This document shows positions 31,137 to 39,837 of a stretch of 64,000 nt of DNA, one piece after another (position 1 is the first letter of the stretch; every line of letters starts with the position of its first letter). Source of the DNA: Lactobacillus sp. (GTDB lineage Bacteria; Bacillota; Bacilli; Lactobacillales; Lactobacillaceae). A program made the position numbers and the translations under genes. The stretch is from assembly GCA_022651245.1 (NCBI GenBank), contig JALCQM010000005.1:17860-81859 (forward strand), given 5' to 3'. Under the pieces are notes generated by a model. The model saw only the letters and a program-made list of their open reading frames with translations, did no database searches and was not told where the DNA came from.

Positions 31137-32565
31137 AACCAAGAATACGAAAAATAACGAAACGGTCGCTGACACCGTCGACTTTTTACCGACAGAAAAC
31201 CCGGCTGACTTCAAAGATGACGAACATCCCGTCTTCGATACCGGCCGCGGGTTAACGGAAGAAATCGTGCGGGCGATCTCCAAGGAAAAAAAGGAGCCCG
31301 AGTGGATGCTCGACTTCCGCTTGCAGGCGTATAAGACTTACAAGAAGTTGCCGATGCCAGATTTTGGCCCCGACTTATCCGACTTGGACCTCGAAAACAT
31401 GCGCTACTACATCAAGGCCACCGACAAGACGTATAAGGATTGGGAAGATGTCCCAGATGACATCAAGAACACCTTCGACCGTCTCGGGGTCCCACAAGCG
31501 GAGCGGAAGTACCTCGCTGGTGCCAGTGCGCAGTACGAGTCTGAAGTGGTGTACCACAACATGCACGATGATTTCGAAAAACTCGGGATCATTTTTGAAG
31601 ACATGGATAGCGCCGTCAAGGACTACCCCGATATCGTCAAGCAGTACTTCGGCACGCTGGTTCACCCGAGTGACAACAAGTTCGCGGCGTTGAACTCGGC
31701 GGTGTGGTCTGGCGGAAGCTTCATCTATGTCCCGGCTGGCGTCCAAACCGACGTCCCGATCCAGTCTTATTTCCGGATCAACGCGGAAAATTCCGGTCAG
31801 TTCGAGCGCACCTTGATCATCATCGAACCCGGCGCGCGGATCAATTACGTCGAAGGGTGTACCGCACCGAGTTACTCCAGCGACTCACTGCACGCGGCGG
31901 TCGTAGAAGTCTTCGTGCACGACGACGCTTATTGCCGCTATACGACCATCCAGAACTGGTCGAAAAACGTCTACTCTCTGGAAACCAAGCGCGCCCAAGC
32001 CTTGAAGAACGCGACCATGGAATGGGTCGATGGCAACCTCGGTTCGAAGACGACGATGAAGTACCCAAGCGTCTACCTCGACGGGGAAGGCGCTCGCGGG
32101 ACCATGTTATCAGTGGCCGTTGCCGGTTCCGGCGTCGACCAAGATAACGGCGCGCGGATGATCCATAATGCGCCGCACACCTCGAGTTCGATCGTGTCTA
32201 AGTCGATTGCCAAAGATGGCGGCCGGACAGATTATCGCGGCACAGTCCGCTTTACCAAAAAGGCCGAGTACGCCTTTTGCCACGTGGAGTGCGATACCAT
32301 CTTGATGGATGAAGCCTCGAAGTCGGATACGATCCCGTACAATGAGATCCATTCGGCCACCGCGGCGATGGAGCACGAAGCCAAGGTCTCCAAGGTCTCA
32401 GAAGAGCAGTTGTACTACTTGATGAGCCGCGGGGTCACCGAAGCCAAGGCGACAGAAATGATCATCATGGGGTTCGTGGAGCCGTTCACCAAGGAACTAC
32501 CGATGGAATATGCGGTCGAACTGAACCGCTTGATCGGTATGGAAATGGACGGGTCGGTCGGTTGA
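31129..32565 (+). CDS. sufB: Fe-S cluster assembly protein SufB
   Basis: Core scaffold subunit. 478 residues; [30 protein letters not shown], the conserved Cys in [21 protein letters not shown] and the C-terminal [30 protein letters not shown]. Start ATG 31129, overlapping sufU by 8 nt. Last gene of the operon. Confidence 0.95.
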   Translation: MTETKNTKNNETVADTVDFLPTENPADFKDDEHPVFDTGRGLTEEIVRAISKEKKEPEWMLDFRLQAYKTYKKLPMPDFGPDLSDLDLENMRYYIKATDKTYKDWEDVPDDIKNTFDRLGVPQAERKYLAGASAQYESEVVYHNMHDDFEKLGIIFEDMDSAVKDYPDIVKQYFGTLVHPSDNKFAALNSAVWSGGSFIYVPAGVQTDVPIQSYFRINAENSGQFERTLIIIEPGARINYVEGCTAPSYSSDSLHAAVVEVFVHDDAYCRYTTIQNWSKNVYSLETKRAQALKNATMEWVDGNLGSKTTMKYPSVYLDGEGARGTMLSVAVAGSGVDQDNGARMIHNAPHTSSSIVSKSIAKDGGRTDYRGTVRFTKKAEYAFCHVECDTILMDEASKSDTIPYNEIHSATAAMEHEAKVSKVSEEQLYYLMSRGVTEAKATEMIIMGFVEPFTKELPMEYAVELNRLIGMEMDGSVG

Positions 32566-32643
32566 TCGTAGAAACCATGCGTTATTGGCGAGGTCTGAGC
32601 TTTGACGTTGCCACAAAATTTCCTGATCGCAACTGACGTACGC

Positions 32644-32689
32644 AAAACGCCCACCTTCACTGGATAAAGTGAGGGTGGGCGCTTTGTGT
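32644..32689. terminator. Terminator between sufB and the convergent hypothetical gene
   Basis: CGCCCACCtTCACT ... AGTGAgGGTGGGCG. T-rich on the plus strand (GCTTTGTG) and TTTT on the minus strand, so it may work in both directions. Confidence 0.7.
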
Positions 32690-32690
32690 G

Positions 32691-33362
32691 TTATCTCAAA
32701 TCTTTCATCTGCGATGTATTAGTGACCTGCGAGCGGGCCACCTTAGTCTGCTCAGCGTAGACCTGGACGTAAGGAACGTCATAGCTATCATCGTCAAGCA
32801 GTTGATTGCCAATCTGTGCACCCAAGGCAAAGTAATGCTTCAATGTAGCCGTGTCAGCGTTAGCGAGTGAGCCATCTGCCCAGATGGACACGCCCGTTAC
32901 CATACTGCCCGAGTGGTTGACCTCGATTCGAGACACCAGAGGCCACTCTTTTTCAGAGCCGTTGTCGGTGTAAATCGAGCTTGCTTTAGCTTGCAAGGAG
33001 CTAGCGGCACTGTCCGCTGCCTTTTTGCTAGATGCTGCCGCTTTAGATCCGCTAGAAAAATGGCGACTAATGGCATCTTCAGTAGCCTTTTTCGAGGATG
33101 CATTTTTATTGGCTGAAGCAGCGCTTTTGCTGGATTGCTTGGCACTTTGGCTAGTAGACTCCTGCGCTTTGCGGTCAGCTTTATCTTCTGGTGTCGTAGG
33201 CATAAGTAGCGCACCGACCAGGATCAAGGCCACCCCACCAAGGGTTACCCATTTGATGTTACCGGGCGCTGGTTTTCCCCGTCTTAATTTTCGCCAGCGC
33301 AGTCCGCCATAGATTGCGCCAACAATACCCACTAGTATGATTAGGCTTGCTAGTGTTTGCAT
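32691..33362 (-). CDS. Hypothetical membrane-anchored protein with Ser/Lys-rich linker
   Basis: 223 residues. Two N-terminal hydrophobic helices (LASLIILVGIVGAIYGGL and VTLGGVALILVGALLMP) are followed by a low-complexity Ser/Ala/Lys segment (about 60-125) and a C-terminal domain (about 130-223) that probably lies outside the membrane. GGGGGAAAAG precedes the ATG. No family recognised. Lower GC than the neighbouring suf genes, in a short island flanked by similar hairpins. Confidence 0.65.
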   Translation of the reverse strand: MQTLASLIILVGIVGAIYGGLRWRKLRRGKPAPGNIKWVTLGGVALILVGALLMPTTPEDKADRKAQESTSQSAKQSSKSAASANKNASSKKATEDAISRHFSSGSKAAASSKKAADSAASSLQAKASSIYTDNGSEKEWPLVSRIEVNHSGSMVTGVSIWADGSLANADTATLKHYFALGAQIGNQLLDDDSYDVPYVQVYAEQTKVARSQVTNTSQMKDLR

Positions 33363-33413
33363 TCTTTTCCCCCAAAACAGCTTTTAGCGTCGATCCGGTC
33401 TGGACGTTAATTT

Positions 33414-33629
33414 TTAGTTGCGTTCTACGACGTACATTACCAGCTTGCCGATAATCCCAGTCAGGTCTGAAGCGTCACAGCGAAGCCCGCTGGCTGGAAA
33501 TCCCGGCTTGTTGGAATCGGGCTGAACCGTCTCAGTAATTGAAGAACCGCCTTTGAGCTTAGTAGCTTCAATCTCATCGGCTGATCGTGCGACTGCATCT
33601 TCTACCATTTTCAGGATAATCTGCAGCAT
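33414..33629 (-). CDS. Hypothetical protein, 71 aa
   Basis: Small ORF (MLQIILKMVEDAVARSADEIEATKLKGGSS...) upstream of the preceding gene on the same strand. The ribosome site is weak (AGAAG), and no family is recognised. It could be a truncated gene or spurious. Confidence 0.35.
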   Translation of the reverse strand: MLQIILKMVEDAVARSADEIEATKLKGGSSITETVQPDSNKPGFPASGLRCDASDLTGIIGKLVMYVVERN

Positions 33630-33708
33630 TCGCTTCTGAACAGTATAATAAAAAAGTGTTGTGTTTTGATATATTGTAGCATATTGTGAACGGAAAGAAG
33701 GTGATGAG

Positions 33709-33948
33709 ATGGGCTTATTAGATACTTACTTGGACCATGCCGGTACCACACGTTATCAGGTTGCCAAGGCTAATGGCGTTACGCCGTCAAAGCTCCAGCG
33801 TGCGTCCACTTATGAAACGATTGACGGCATCACAACGCGGGTCATCTTATACGTGGCCAACGCACTTGATAAAACGCCAGGGACCGTCTTGGATGAGATG
33901 ATTGCACTAGAAAGCCAAACAGGAGTCGAGATGGTACATCGGCAATAG
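33709..33948 (+). CDS. Small helix-turn-helix protein
   Basis: 79 residues. GTTRYQVAKANGVTPSKLQRASTYETIDGITTRVILYVANALDKTPGTVLDEM resembles an XRE/antitoxin-type DNA-binding domain. GAAGGTGATGAG upstream supports the start. Divergent from the hypothetical genes at 32691-33629. No partner toxin is recognised. Confidence 0.6.
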   Translation: MGLLDTYLDHAGTTRYQVAKANGVTPSKLQRASTYETIDGITTRVILYVANALDKTPGTVLDEMIALESQTGVEMVHRQ

Positions 33949-34060
33949 CGACAATCTGACCGAATTGTGCGTTGCGGCTCCAATTGCAGACGAATACCAT
34001 TTCGTCGGCGGTATTGCTGCTAACGAGGCCAACGCTGTGACGATGACGTACATTGCTTAA
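33911..34060 (+). pseudogene. Possible coding remnant
   Basis: Immediately after the helix-turn-helix gene, in the +1 frame, 49 codons are open and end WYIGNSDNLTELCVAAPIADEYHFVGGIAANEANAVTMTYIA-stop, with no start codon or ribosome site of its own. Protein-like composition suggests the tail of a lost or frameshifted gene. Speculative. The rest of 33949-34433 holds only the terminator at 34180. Confidence 0.3.
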
Positions 34061-34179
34061 GGGTGCTGATAGTACCAGAACTGGACGTTAAAGAAAGTAA
34101 CTCGCAAAAATGGTCCGCGATAGGAATATTAAGGCCGCTATACGTGCCACAAAAACGCATGACAACAAACGACTTCTAC

Positions 34180-34222
34180 AAAGCACCCACCCGCACCGGC
34201 CAAGGTTGAGGGTGGGTGCTTT
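34180..34222. terminator. Terminator-like hairpin at island right edge
   Basis: AAAGCACCCACCC ... GGGTGGGTGCTTT. Similar in sequence and shape to the hairpin at 32644-32689. Confidence 0.65.
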
Positions 34223-34433
34223 GATTGGATGTGTGGAGAATTGCGCATGCTCTTATAATTGCTTATCGAAATTAGAGCGGATAGCTTGGGGATTTAGCGC
34301 ATCATATTCCAGACCGATTTTTTATTTCGCAGCTTTCATCGATATTGGGTGGTGGTTAGAGCGCCAGCAGACGCCGCGTCACCGCGGCGCTGTGGTATAA
34401 TCAACCTGGTCACAAACCGTAAGGAGGGCGCGA

Positions 34434-34814
34434 ATGTCTGACGATTTGAACGCATTTATTAAAGCAAAGGCATTGGGGATCCCGACGATCAAGCCTGACG
34501 AAAAGCGCGCGTTTTTGGGGAATTTTCGTGAGCGCGTGGCGATGGCGGTCACGGTGCGGCAGTTGCATGATGAGCGGATCACCCAGCTGTTGGATTCCGT
34601 CTTGGCGCGGTATCCAGAATACCGGATCTACTTGAATGGACGGATGCCCCAAGCGTTGATCACGCGCTATATGCAACAGGCGTTGGCGCATGATTATCCT
34701 TTCACGGTGATGGCGCAATCGGGGATGCGGGTGCAAAAGCCGATCACGGCAGACGATTTCGGGTGGGTCTTGGCGCATCCAACAGAGAAAATTGCCCGCC
34801 CGATCCTTTTATGA
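34434..34814 (+). CDS. YueI family (DUF1694) protein
   Basis: 126-residue cytoplasmic protein of the YueI/DUF1694 family; function unknown. Motifs IKPDEKRAFLGNFRERVAMAVTVRQL and YRIYLNGRMPQALITRYMQQA. AAGGAGGG lies before the ATG. A second family member is encoded at 52232-52675 (shared pattern PDEkR.(Y/F)LG.(L/F)RERVA.AVT). Confidence 0.82.
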   Translation: MSDDLNAFIKAKALGIPTIKPDEKRAFLGNFRERVAMAVTVRQLHDERITQLLDSVLARYPEYRIYLNGRMPQALITRYMQQALAHDYPFTVMAQSGMRVQKPITADDFGWVLAHPTEKIARPILL

Positions 34815-34825
34815 CGGAGGCACAT

Positions 34826-35794
34826 ATGGACGAACTGGCAAAAACTTATCAGGCATTGCAGCAATTGCAGCGCGACTTGCTGGCAGGCAAGCTCTTTGCG
34901 ACGCTCCCTGAGCAAATCGGGAAGGTGTTGGATGCGGTGCAGCCGCAAGCCGCAACACCGGTGCAAATGCCTGACGATGATGAGCACGCGATCGCGCAAA
35001 TGCGCGTGATCGTTTCGCGGACGAAGGCGAGCACCAAACCTGAGATCAGTGATGCGGAGCTGCGTTTTTTGGTCGCACACTTAGCGAGCCGTAACCCTTT
35101 GGTGCGGGATAAAGGGGCGTTTTTTTGTCTCGGGGACCTCTTACAAAGTGGCGCAATCACGAAGACGCAGCTCGTGTGGCTATTCCACCGGCTGCAAGCG
35201 CCGGATATTTTGTACACGCACATCTTGGAGCCACAAAATGATGGCATCTATCTGCGGAGCTTCGCGGTCATGATCTTGAGCGCGTTGGTGTACGCCGACA
35301 ATAATCGCTACCATGCGTTGACCCCGGATGATTACCACGACCTGGTCTTGCCGTTGGCGGTGTACATCGCCTTGGAACGTGACGGACGCGGGTATGTCGA
35401 TCCTAACGGGTGGGCGCACGCGTATACGCATATCGGCAACTTGTTGGACGAGTTGACCCAGGTGGCGGCTTTAACGCGCGGGGAGAAGGTCTTCTTGATG
35501 ACGTTGGCGTTGGCCGGCTGGCAGCGCGTTACCGACCCGCTGGTGTACGGGGAAGACCAGCGCATCGCCTTGTATTTGACCAACCTGGCTAGCAAGCACC
35601 AGTTCTATGCCCAGTCGTTGGTTATGGGGCTGACGGATTGGCAGCGCCGGGTACGAGAGTTGCGGCCAAAAGAATCCCAGCGCTTCTGGAATCAGTGGTA
35701 TAACCGCAACCGTTTGCTGGAGGCGTGCTTGATGCGGGCTGAGATGCCGCAGATCGTGGTCGATTATTTACAGAAAATTATAGATTTCTATTAA
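34826..35794 (+). CDS. DUF2785 family protein
   Basis: 322-residue soluble, alpha-helical protein resembling the DUF2785 family; function unknown. Visible pieces include VRDKGAFFCLGDLLQSGAI, GRGYVDPNGWAHAYTHIGNLLDELTQ (a conserved His-containing segment) and a C-terminal helical repeat. Start ATG 34826 with GGAGG upstream. It follows the YueI gene after 11 nt, so the two are probably co-transcribed. Confidence 0.78.
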   Translation: MDELAKTYQALQQLQRDLLAGKLFATLPEQIGKVLDAVQPQAATPVQMPDDDEHAIAQMRVIVSRTKASTKPEISDAELRFLVAHLASRNPLVRDKGAFFCLGDLLQSGAITKTQLVWLFHRLQAPDILYTHILEPQNDGIYLRSFAVMILSALVYADNNRYHALTPDDYHDLVLPLAVYIALERDGRGYVDPNGWAHAYTHIGNLLDELTQVAALTRGEKVFLMTLALAGWQRVTDPLVYGEDQRIALYLTNLASKHQFYAQSLVMGLTDWQRRVRELRPKESQRFWNQWYNRNRLLEACLMRAEMPQIVVDYLQKIIDFY

Positions 35795-35797
35795 GCT

Positions 35798-35834
35798 GAG
35801 AAGGGGTGCCAGTCATTGGTCGCCCTTTTCTTTA
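35798..35834 (+). terminator. Terminator after DUF2785 gene
   Basis: GAGAAGGG ... CCCTTTTC followed by TTTATTT. Confidence 0.65.
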
Positions 35835-36254
35835 TTTACCGCGGTTTGTCGCTGCTCGGCGGGAGCACCGGATCGGTTTGTGAGGAATTGAAGGCGCGCA
35901 AACCCGCGTGGCGTTTATACAAGTATATTTATTTTAAGAAGATGTTTAAATTTAGTTTGTGCTTTCATTGGTACGGACCAATATTCGTGTATGAGAAAAA
36001 TAATCCTGATACAATCGCCTTTTTTATACCCCACTCTTACCGGGAATTAACGTCATTTTAATCTAAGTGAGCAAATATTCACAATCTATAGCCATTAATT
36101 ATACAATAATTATGCTATAATTATGCTATTAAACCGTGACACGACAACGATACTGGTCAAAGACAATATTTTTCAGTATAATAAATGTGTCGAAATGATA
36201 TTTTCGTTTCGTGTTGACGATTGTGAATGATATAGAATTAAGGGAGTGGACTGC
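35835..36254. other. AT-rich intergenic region upstream of XRE regulator
   Basis: No supported gene; the 81-aa track ORF at 35816 starts inside the terminator and lacks a ribosome site. 36085-36135 carries two tandem ATTATGCTAT-type repeats with TATAAT-like boxes, probably promoter or operator sequence for the downstream regulator. Confidence 0.4.
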
Positions 36255-37121
36255 ATGCGTAAGGAACAACCGGCACTGCGTATTCTGGGGGATCGCGTCC
36301 GCCATTACCGTAAACTCAAGGGCATGTCGCAAGCTGAGCTGGCCAACGGGATCTGCACTCAAGCAACGATTAGTTTGATCGAGAAGCGTAACAAGGTCCC
36401 AAGCATGAACATCTTGGTGCGCCTCGTCGACCGGCTAGGGGTCGCGATGACGGACATCGTGGTGGAGAATCGCGACAAGACGCAATTGATTTTGGCTAAG
36501 GTCGAAAAACTCGTCCGGCACAGTGATTTTGTTGAGGCCCGCCAAGCGTTGAATGGTATTAGCATTGATAAGCTTGCAGTGGCAGATGATAAGAAGCGTT
36601 ATTACTATTTCAAAGGGATGATCGAACTCTTCGCGGAACAAGCGCCTGACGAAGCGATTTACTATTTTGGCCGCGTGTTGAACCCGCTGGTATCTCGTGA
36701 GCGCGATTTGCTGGCGATCATGGCGACCCTTGGTTTAGGTCTGGCCTATGCGGAAAAAGGGGCCCAAGATCGTGCTCGCGTGTATATTGACCAAGCCCTA
36801 GGGCTACTCAATGGTATGCCGTTGCGCGAAGCGAAATATTTGGATGTGGAACTGACGATCTATTGGCACACCGCGCGGATCTACTATGAACTCGGCGACT
36901 ACAAGGATGTCTTGAAGCACGTCAGTGAAGGAATCTCAGTGGCAGTGTCCCATGACAGCCTATTCCTCCTCGATGAACTGTACGCCTTGCGCGCCTTTGC
37001 GCTGCAGGCGTTAGGGGATCAGCAAGCCGCCGGGGCTTATGAAATCGCTAAGGCGTTGGCTCAGGTCAATCAGTCGCAGACTTTGTTCGACCAACTGACC
37101 AAAGCCAGCGCGTCAGCGTAA
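36255..37121 (+). CDS. XRE-family regulator with TPR-like C-terminal domain
   Basis: 288 residues. N-terminal Cro/CI-type helix-turn-helix (RVRHYRKLKGMSQAELANGICTQATISLIEKRNKVPS, about 15-50) and a long helical C-terminal region with TPR-like repeats, the layout of Rgg/PlcR/PrgX-type regulators that sense small peptides. No peptide gene is recognised next to it. Start ATG 36255 with AAGGGAG upstream; own terminator follows. Confidence 0.82.
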   Translation: MRKEQPALRILGDRVRHYRKLKGMSQAELANGICTQATISLIEKRNKVPSMNILVRLVDRLGVAMTDIVVENRDKTQLILAKVEKLVRHSDFVEARQALNGISIDKLAVADDKKRYYYFKGMIELFAEQAPDEAIYYFGRVLNPLVSRERDLLAIMATLGLGLAYAEKGAQDRARVYIDQALGLLNGMPLREAKYLDVELTIYWHTARIYYELGDYKDVLKHVSEGISVAVSHDSLFLLDELYALRAFALQALGDQQAAGAYEIAKALAQVNQSQTLFDQLTKASASA

Positions 37122-37133
37122 GCGGATAAGAGA

Positions 37134-37159
37134 GCGTCGCCGATGGTGGCGCTTTTTTG
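37134..37159 (+). terminator. Terminator after XRE regulator
   Basis: GCGTCGCC-gat-GGTGGCGC followed by TTTTTT. Confidence 0.8.
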
Positions 37160-37206
37160 ATGTGGCGCGTACAATGGGAAGGAATCCGGGGAAGGCGGGA
37201 AGTAAA

Positions 37207-38217
37207 ATGGTAACGATCAGAGACGTGGCAAAGGCAGCGGGAGTGTCGTTGACGACCGTGTCGCGGGCGTACAATCCTAAGGCGGTGATCCGGGCGAGCA
37301 CCCGGGAGCGGATCTTAGCGATCGCGGAAGAGCTTGGCTATGTGCCGAATCTCAGCGCCCGCAGTTTGGTAACGAATCAAAAATTCGTGCTCGGCGTGTT
37401 CTTCTCGAACTTGCGCTCCGGGACGCCAGAGACGTTTCTGTCGACGGTGATCAATAGCGTCTATGAAGTCTTGCCTGATGACTACCTGTTGTCGGTCAAC
37501 GATATCGCCCACTTGACGAATTTTGAGGCGCGTGTGCAGATGCGGATGGCAGGGGTCTTGGTCGTGAGCCAGTCGCCGGCGGATGATGCCTTCATCCAGC
37601 GACTAGCCAAGGCCCAAATCCCGACGGTGGTGATCAATCGTGACCTCGGGGAGCCGAATAGTTACAACGTCTGTAGCGATGACCGCCTAGGCGTGTATCA
37701 AGCGATGGCGTATTTAGCCAAAGCCGGGCATCAGCGTGTGGGGATGATTGCTGGGTTGCCGGGGTACACCAGCGCGCAGCAGCGTCGCCAAGGCTTCGAT
37801 GATGGGGTCCGCGACTATGGGCTGACACGTGTGGCAGAAGCGATGCGGCCAGGGGATTACAGTGTCCAGGCAGGCCGAGAGCAAATGACGGCCATTTTGC
37901 AGCTACCAGCGGCGACGCGGCCGAGTGCGGTGCTCTGCGCCGATGATGATACCGCTGTCGGGGCGCTGCGGGCGTGTTACCAGGCCGGGGTGAGTGTGCC
38001 GGAAGAGATGTCGGTCGTCGGCTTCGACGATAGCATCTATGCGGCCATGAGCGTGCCGGCGCTGACCACCGTCAAAAAGCCGATCGTCCAAATGGCGACG
38101 GCGGGGATCACGAAACTCCTAGCGTTGATCGCGGGCGAAAATGATGCAGTAGTTCACAAAGACGTGATTGCGCCGAGTTTGATCGTCCGGGAATCCATCG
38201 CAGATCGGCACAAGTAA
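37207..38217 (+). CDS. LacI-family regulator, probably of uxaBA
   Basis: 336 residues. N-terminal LacI helix-turn-helix (VTIRDVAKAAGVSLTTVSRAYNPKAVIRASTRERILAIAEELGYVPN) and a periplasmic-binding-type effector domain ending SLIVRESIA. Start ATG 37207 with GGGAAG upstream. It lies just upstream of uxaB and a 24-bp palindrome of LacI type, so it most likely represses the hexuronate genes with a hexuronate pathway intermediate as inducer (inference). Confidence 0.88.
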   Translation: MVTIRDVAKAAGVSLTTVSRAYNPKAVIRASTRERILAIAEELGYVPNLSARSLVTNQKFVLGVFFSNLRSGTPETFLSTVINSVYEVLPDDYLLSVNDIAHLTNFEARVQMRMAGVLVVSQSPADDAFIQRLAKAQIPTVVINRDLGEPNSYNVCSDDRLGVYQAMAYLAKAGHQRVGMIAGLPGYTSAQQRRQGFDDGVRDYGLTRVAEAMRPGDYSVQAGREQMTAILQLPAATRPSAVLCADDDTAVGALRACYQAGVSVPEEMSVVGFDDSIYAAMSVPALTTVKKPIVQMATAGITKLLALIAGENDAVVHKDVIAPSLIVRESIADRHK

Positions 38218-38222
38218 ACTTG

Positions 38223-38250
38223 TCCGCTACCGTGGTAGCGGGCTTTTTTG
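38223..38250 (+). terminator. lacI-type gene terminator
   Basis: CCGCTACC-gt-GGTAGCGG, then TTTTTT. Confidence 0.85.
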
Positions 38251-38260
38251 ATGGCAGCTA

Positions 38261-38289
38261 TTGTTAGCGTTAACACCATGTGCTATGGT
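38261..38289 (+). promoter_or_regulatory. uxaBA promoter with overlapping operator
   Basis: TTGTTA, 17-nt spacer, TATGGT. The spacer contains AGCGTTAACAC, a copy of the half of the downstream palindrome, so a LacI-type protein could bind over the promoter. Confidence 0.55.
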
Positions 38290-38299
38290 GATGTTGTGT

Positions 38300-38323
38300 A
38301 AAAGTGTTAACGTTAACACTTTT
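38300..38323. promoter_or_regulatory. LacI-type operator upstream of uxaB
   Basis: Perfect 24-bp palindrome with half-site AAAAGTGTTAAC, centred on a CG-containing core (AACGTT), downstream of the predicted promoter. Typical LacI-family operator shape. Confidence 0.75.
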
Positions 38324-38403
38324 CTGGTTGTGCGGGCCCGTTGGCACCTATTCGGCAGGTGGTGGCGTGGCAGGTGAACATTAAGTTAAGGAGTGAACAT
38401 AGC

Positions 38404-39837
38404 ATGACATTACCGACATTGAATGCATCGTTTCGCAAGTTGCCGCAGTACCCGACAAAGGTGATTCAGTTTGGGGAAGGCAACTTTTTGCGGGCGTTTG
38501 TGGATTGGCAGATCCAACAGATGAATAAGCAAGGCTTGTTCCAAGGTGGGGTCGCGGTGGTCCAGCCGATCGCCAATGGCCGCACGGAAGCCTTAGAGGC
38601 CCAAGACCGGCTGTACACCACATTGTTAGAAGGCAAGCTCGACGGCCAAGTGGTGCAAGAACACGAGATCATCGAGGACATCAACCAAACCGTGCGGCCA
38701 TACGAAGACTGGCAAAGTTATTTGGACCTGGCCAAGAATGATGCCACCGAGTTCATTTTCTCCAACACGACGGAAGCTGGAATCGCCTATGATGCCACCG
38801 ACCGCTACGCCGACCTCCCGAACGGTACGTATCCGGCGAAGTTGACGGCGCTGTTGTATGAGCGCTTTAAGCTAGGGAAAAAAGGCTTCCAGATCATCCC
38901 TTGTGAGCTGATCAACCACAACGGGGATGCGTTGAAGCACGCCATCTTACAATATGCCGAGCTTTGGCAATTAGGTGCCGATTTCACGCAGTGGGTCGCA
39001 CATGATAATGATTTTTACGCGACCTTGGTCGATCGAATCGTCCCGGGTTACCCCAAAGAGCGGGCGGCTGAGTTAGAAACCGAGTGGGGCTACCACGACG
39101 CGAACATGGTCAAAGCGGAACCGTTTTTCATTTTCGTGGTAGAAGGAGACCAGAAGCTGGCCACCTTATTCCCCGCTAAGCAGGCCGGGTTGAATCTGGT
39201 GGTGACGGACGACATGCAGCCGTACCGCAACCGGAAAGTGTCCTTGCTGAATGGGCCGCACACGACGATGAGCCCGATCGCGCGGTTAGCCGGGATCGAA
39301 ACCGTCGGCGACGTCATGCAAGACCCAGACTTCTCTCAGTTCGTGAATGATGAAATGTATCAAGAAATCATGCCGACTGTGGCGCTGCCGCAAGCGGAGT
39401 TGGCAGCCTATGCCGAAGGGGTCAAGGAGCGGTTCGAAAATCCGTATGTGCGTCACGAATTGGCCAGCATCGCGTTGAATTCGATCGCCAAGTTTAAGGC
39501 CCGTCTCCTGCCGACCTTCAAGCGGTACGTGGCCGCCAACCACCAGCTGCCGCAGCGCATCACGTTGGCTTTGGCTGCCTACCTCAAGATTTATGCAGGT
39601 CAAGCCGACTTTGCGCCGCAAGACACGCCGGAAACGTTGGCTGAATTCAAGCGGCTGAAAGGGGAAGCTGACTACCTCGGCGCCGCCTTGGCTGATCAGG
39701 CGCTGTGGGGCGAAGACCTCACCCAATATGCGGGCTTGAAGGCCTTGCTCCAAAAGGATTGGGAACTCCTGACCGACGCCGGTGCGCGGGCAGCGGTGCA
39801 AGCAATCAACGCCGAAGAAGGGGGTAACCGCGAATGA
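38404..39837 (+). CDS. uxaB: Tagaturonate reductase (altronate oxidoreductase)
   Basis: NADH-dependent interconversion of D-tagaturonate and D-altronate in galacturonate breakdown. 477 residues of the mannitol dehydrogenase family; N-terminal VIQFGEGNFLRAFVDWQIQQMN is characteristic, and NRKVSLLNGPHTTMSPIARLAG matches UxaB. Start ATG 38404 with AAGGAGTG upstream. uxaA overlaps its stop (ATGA). The other pathway enzymes (UxaC, KdgK, KdgA) are not in the window. Confidence 0.92.
   Translation: MTLPTLNASFRKLPQYPTKVIQFGEGNFLRAFVDWQIQQMNKQGLFQGGVAVVQPIANGRTEALEAQDRLYTTLLEGKLDGQVVQEHEIIEDINQTVRPYEDWQSYLDLAKNDATEFIFSNTTEAGIAYDATDRYADLPNGTYPAKLTALLYERFKLGKKGFQIIPCELINHNGDALKHAILQYAELWQLGADFTQWVAHDNDFYATLVDRIVPGYPKERAAELETEWGYHDANMVKAEPFFIFVVEGDQKLATLFPAKQAGLNLVVTDDMQPYRNRKVSLLNGPHTTMSPIARLAGIETVGDVMQDPDFSQFVNDEMYQEIMPTVALPQAELAAYAEGVKERFENPYVRHELASIALNSIAKFKARLLPTFKRYVAANHQLPQRITLALAAYLKIYAGQADFAPQDTPETLAEFKRLKGEADYLGAALADQALWGEDLTQYAGLKALLQKDWELLTDAGARAAVQAINAEEGGNRE

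Noticed and set aside
35816-36061. 81-aa ORF after the DUF2785 gene
   Set aside because: Begins within a terminator hairpin, has no ribosome site, and the frame crosses AT-rich promoter-like sequence.
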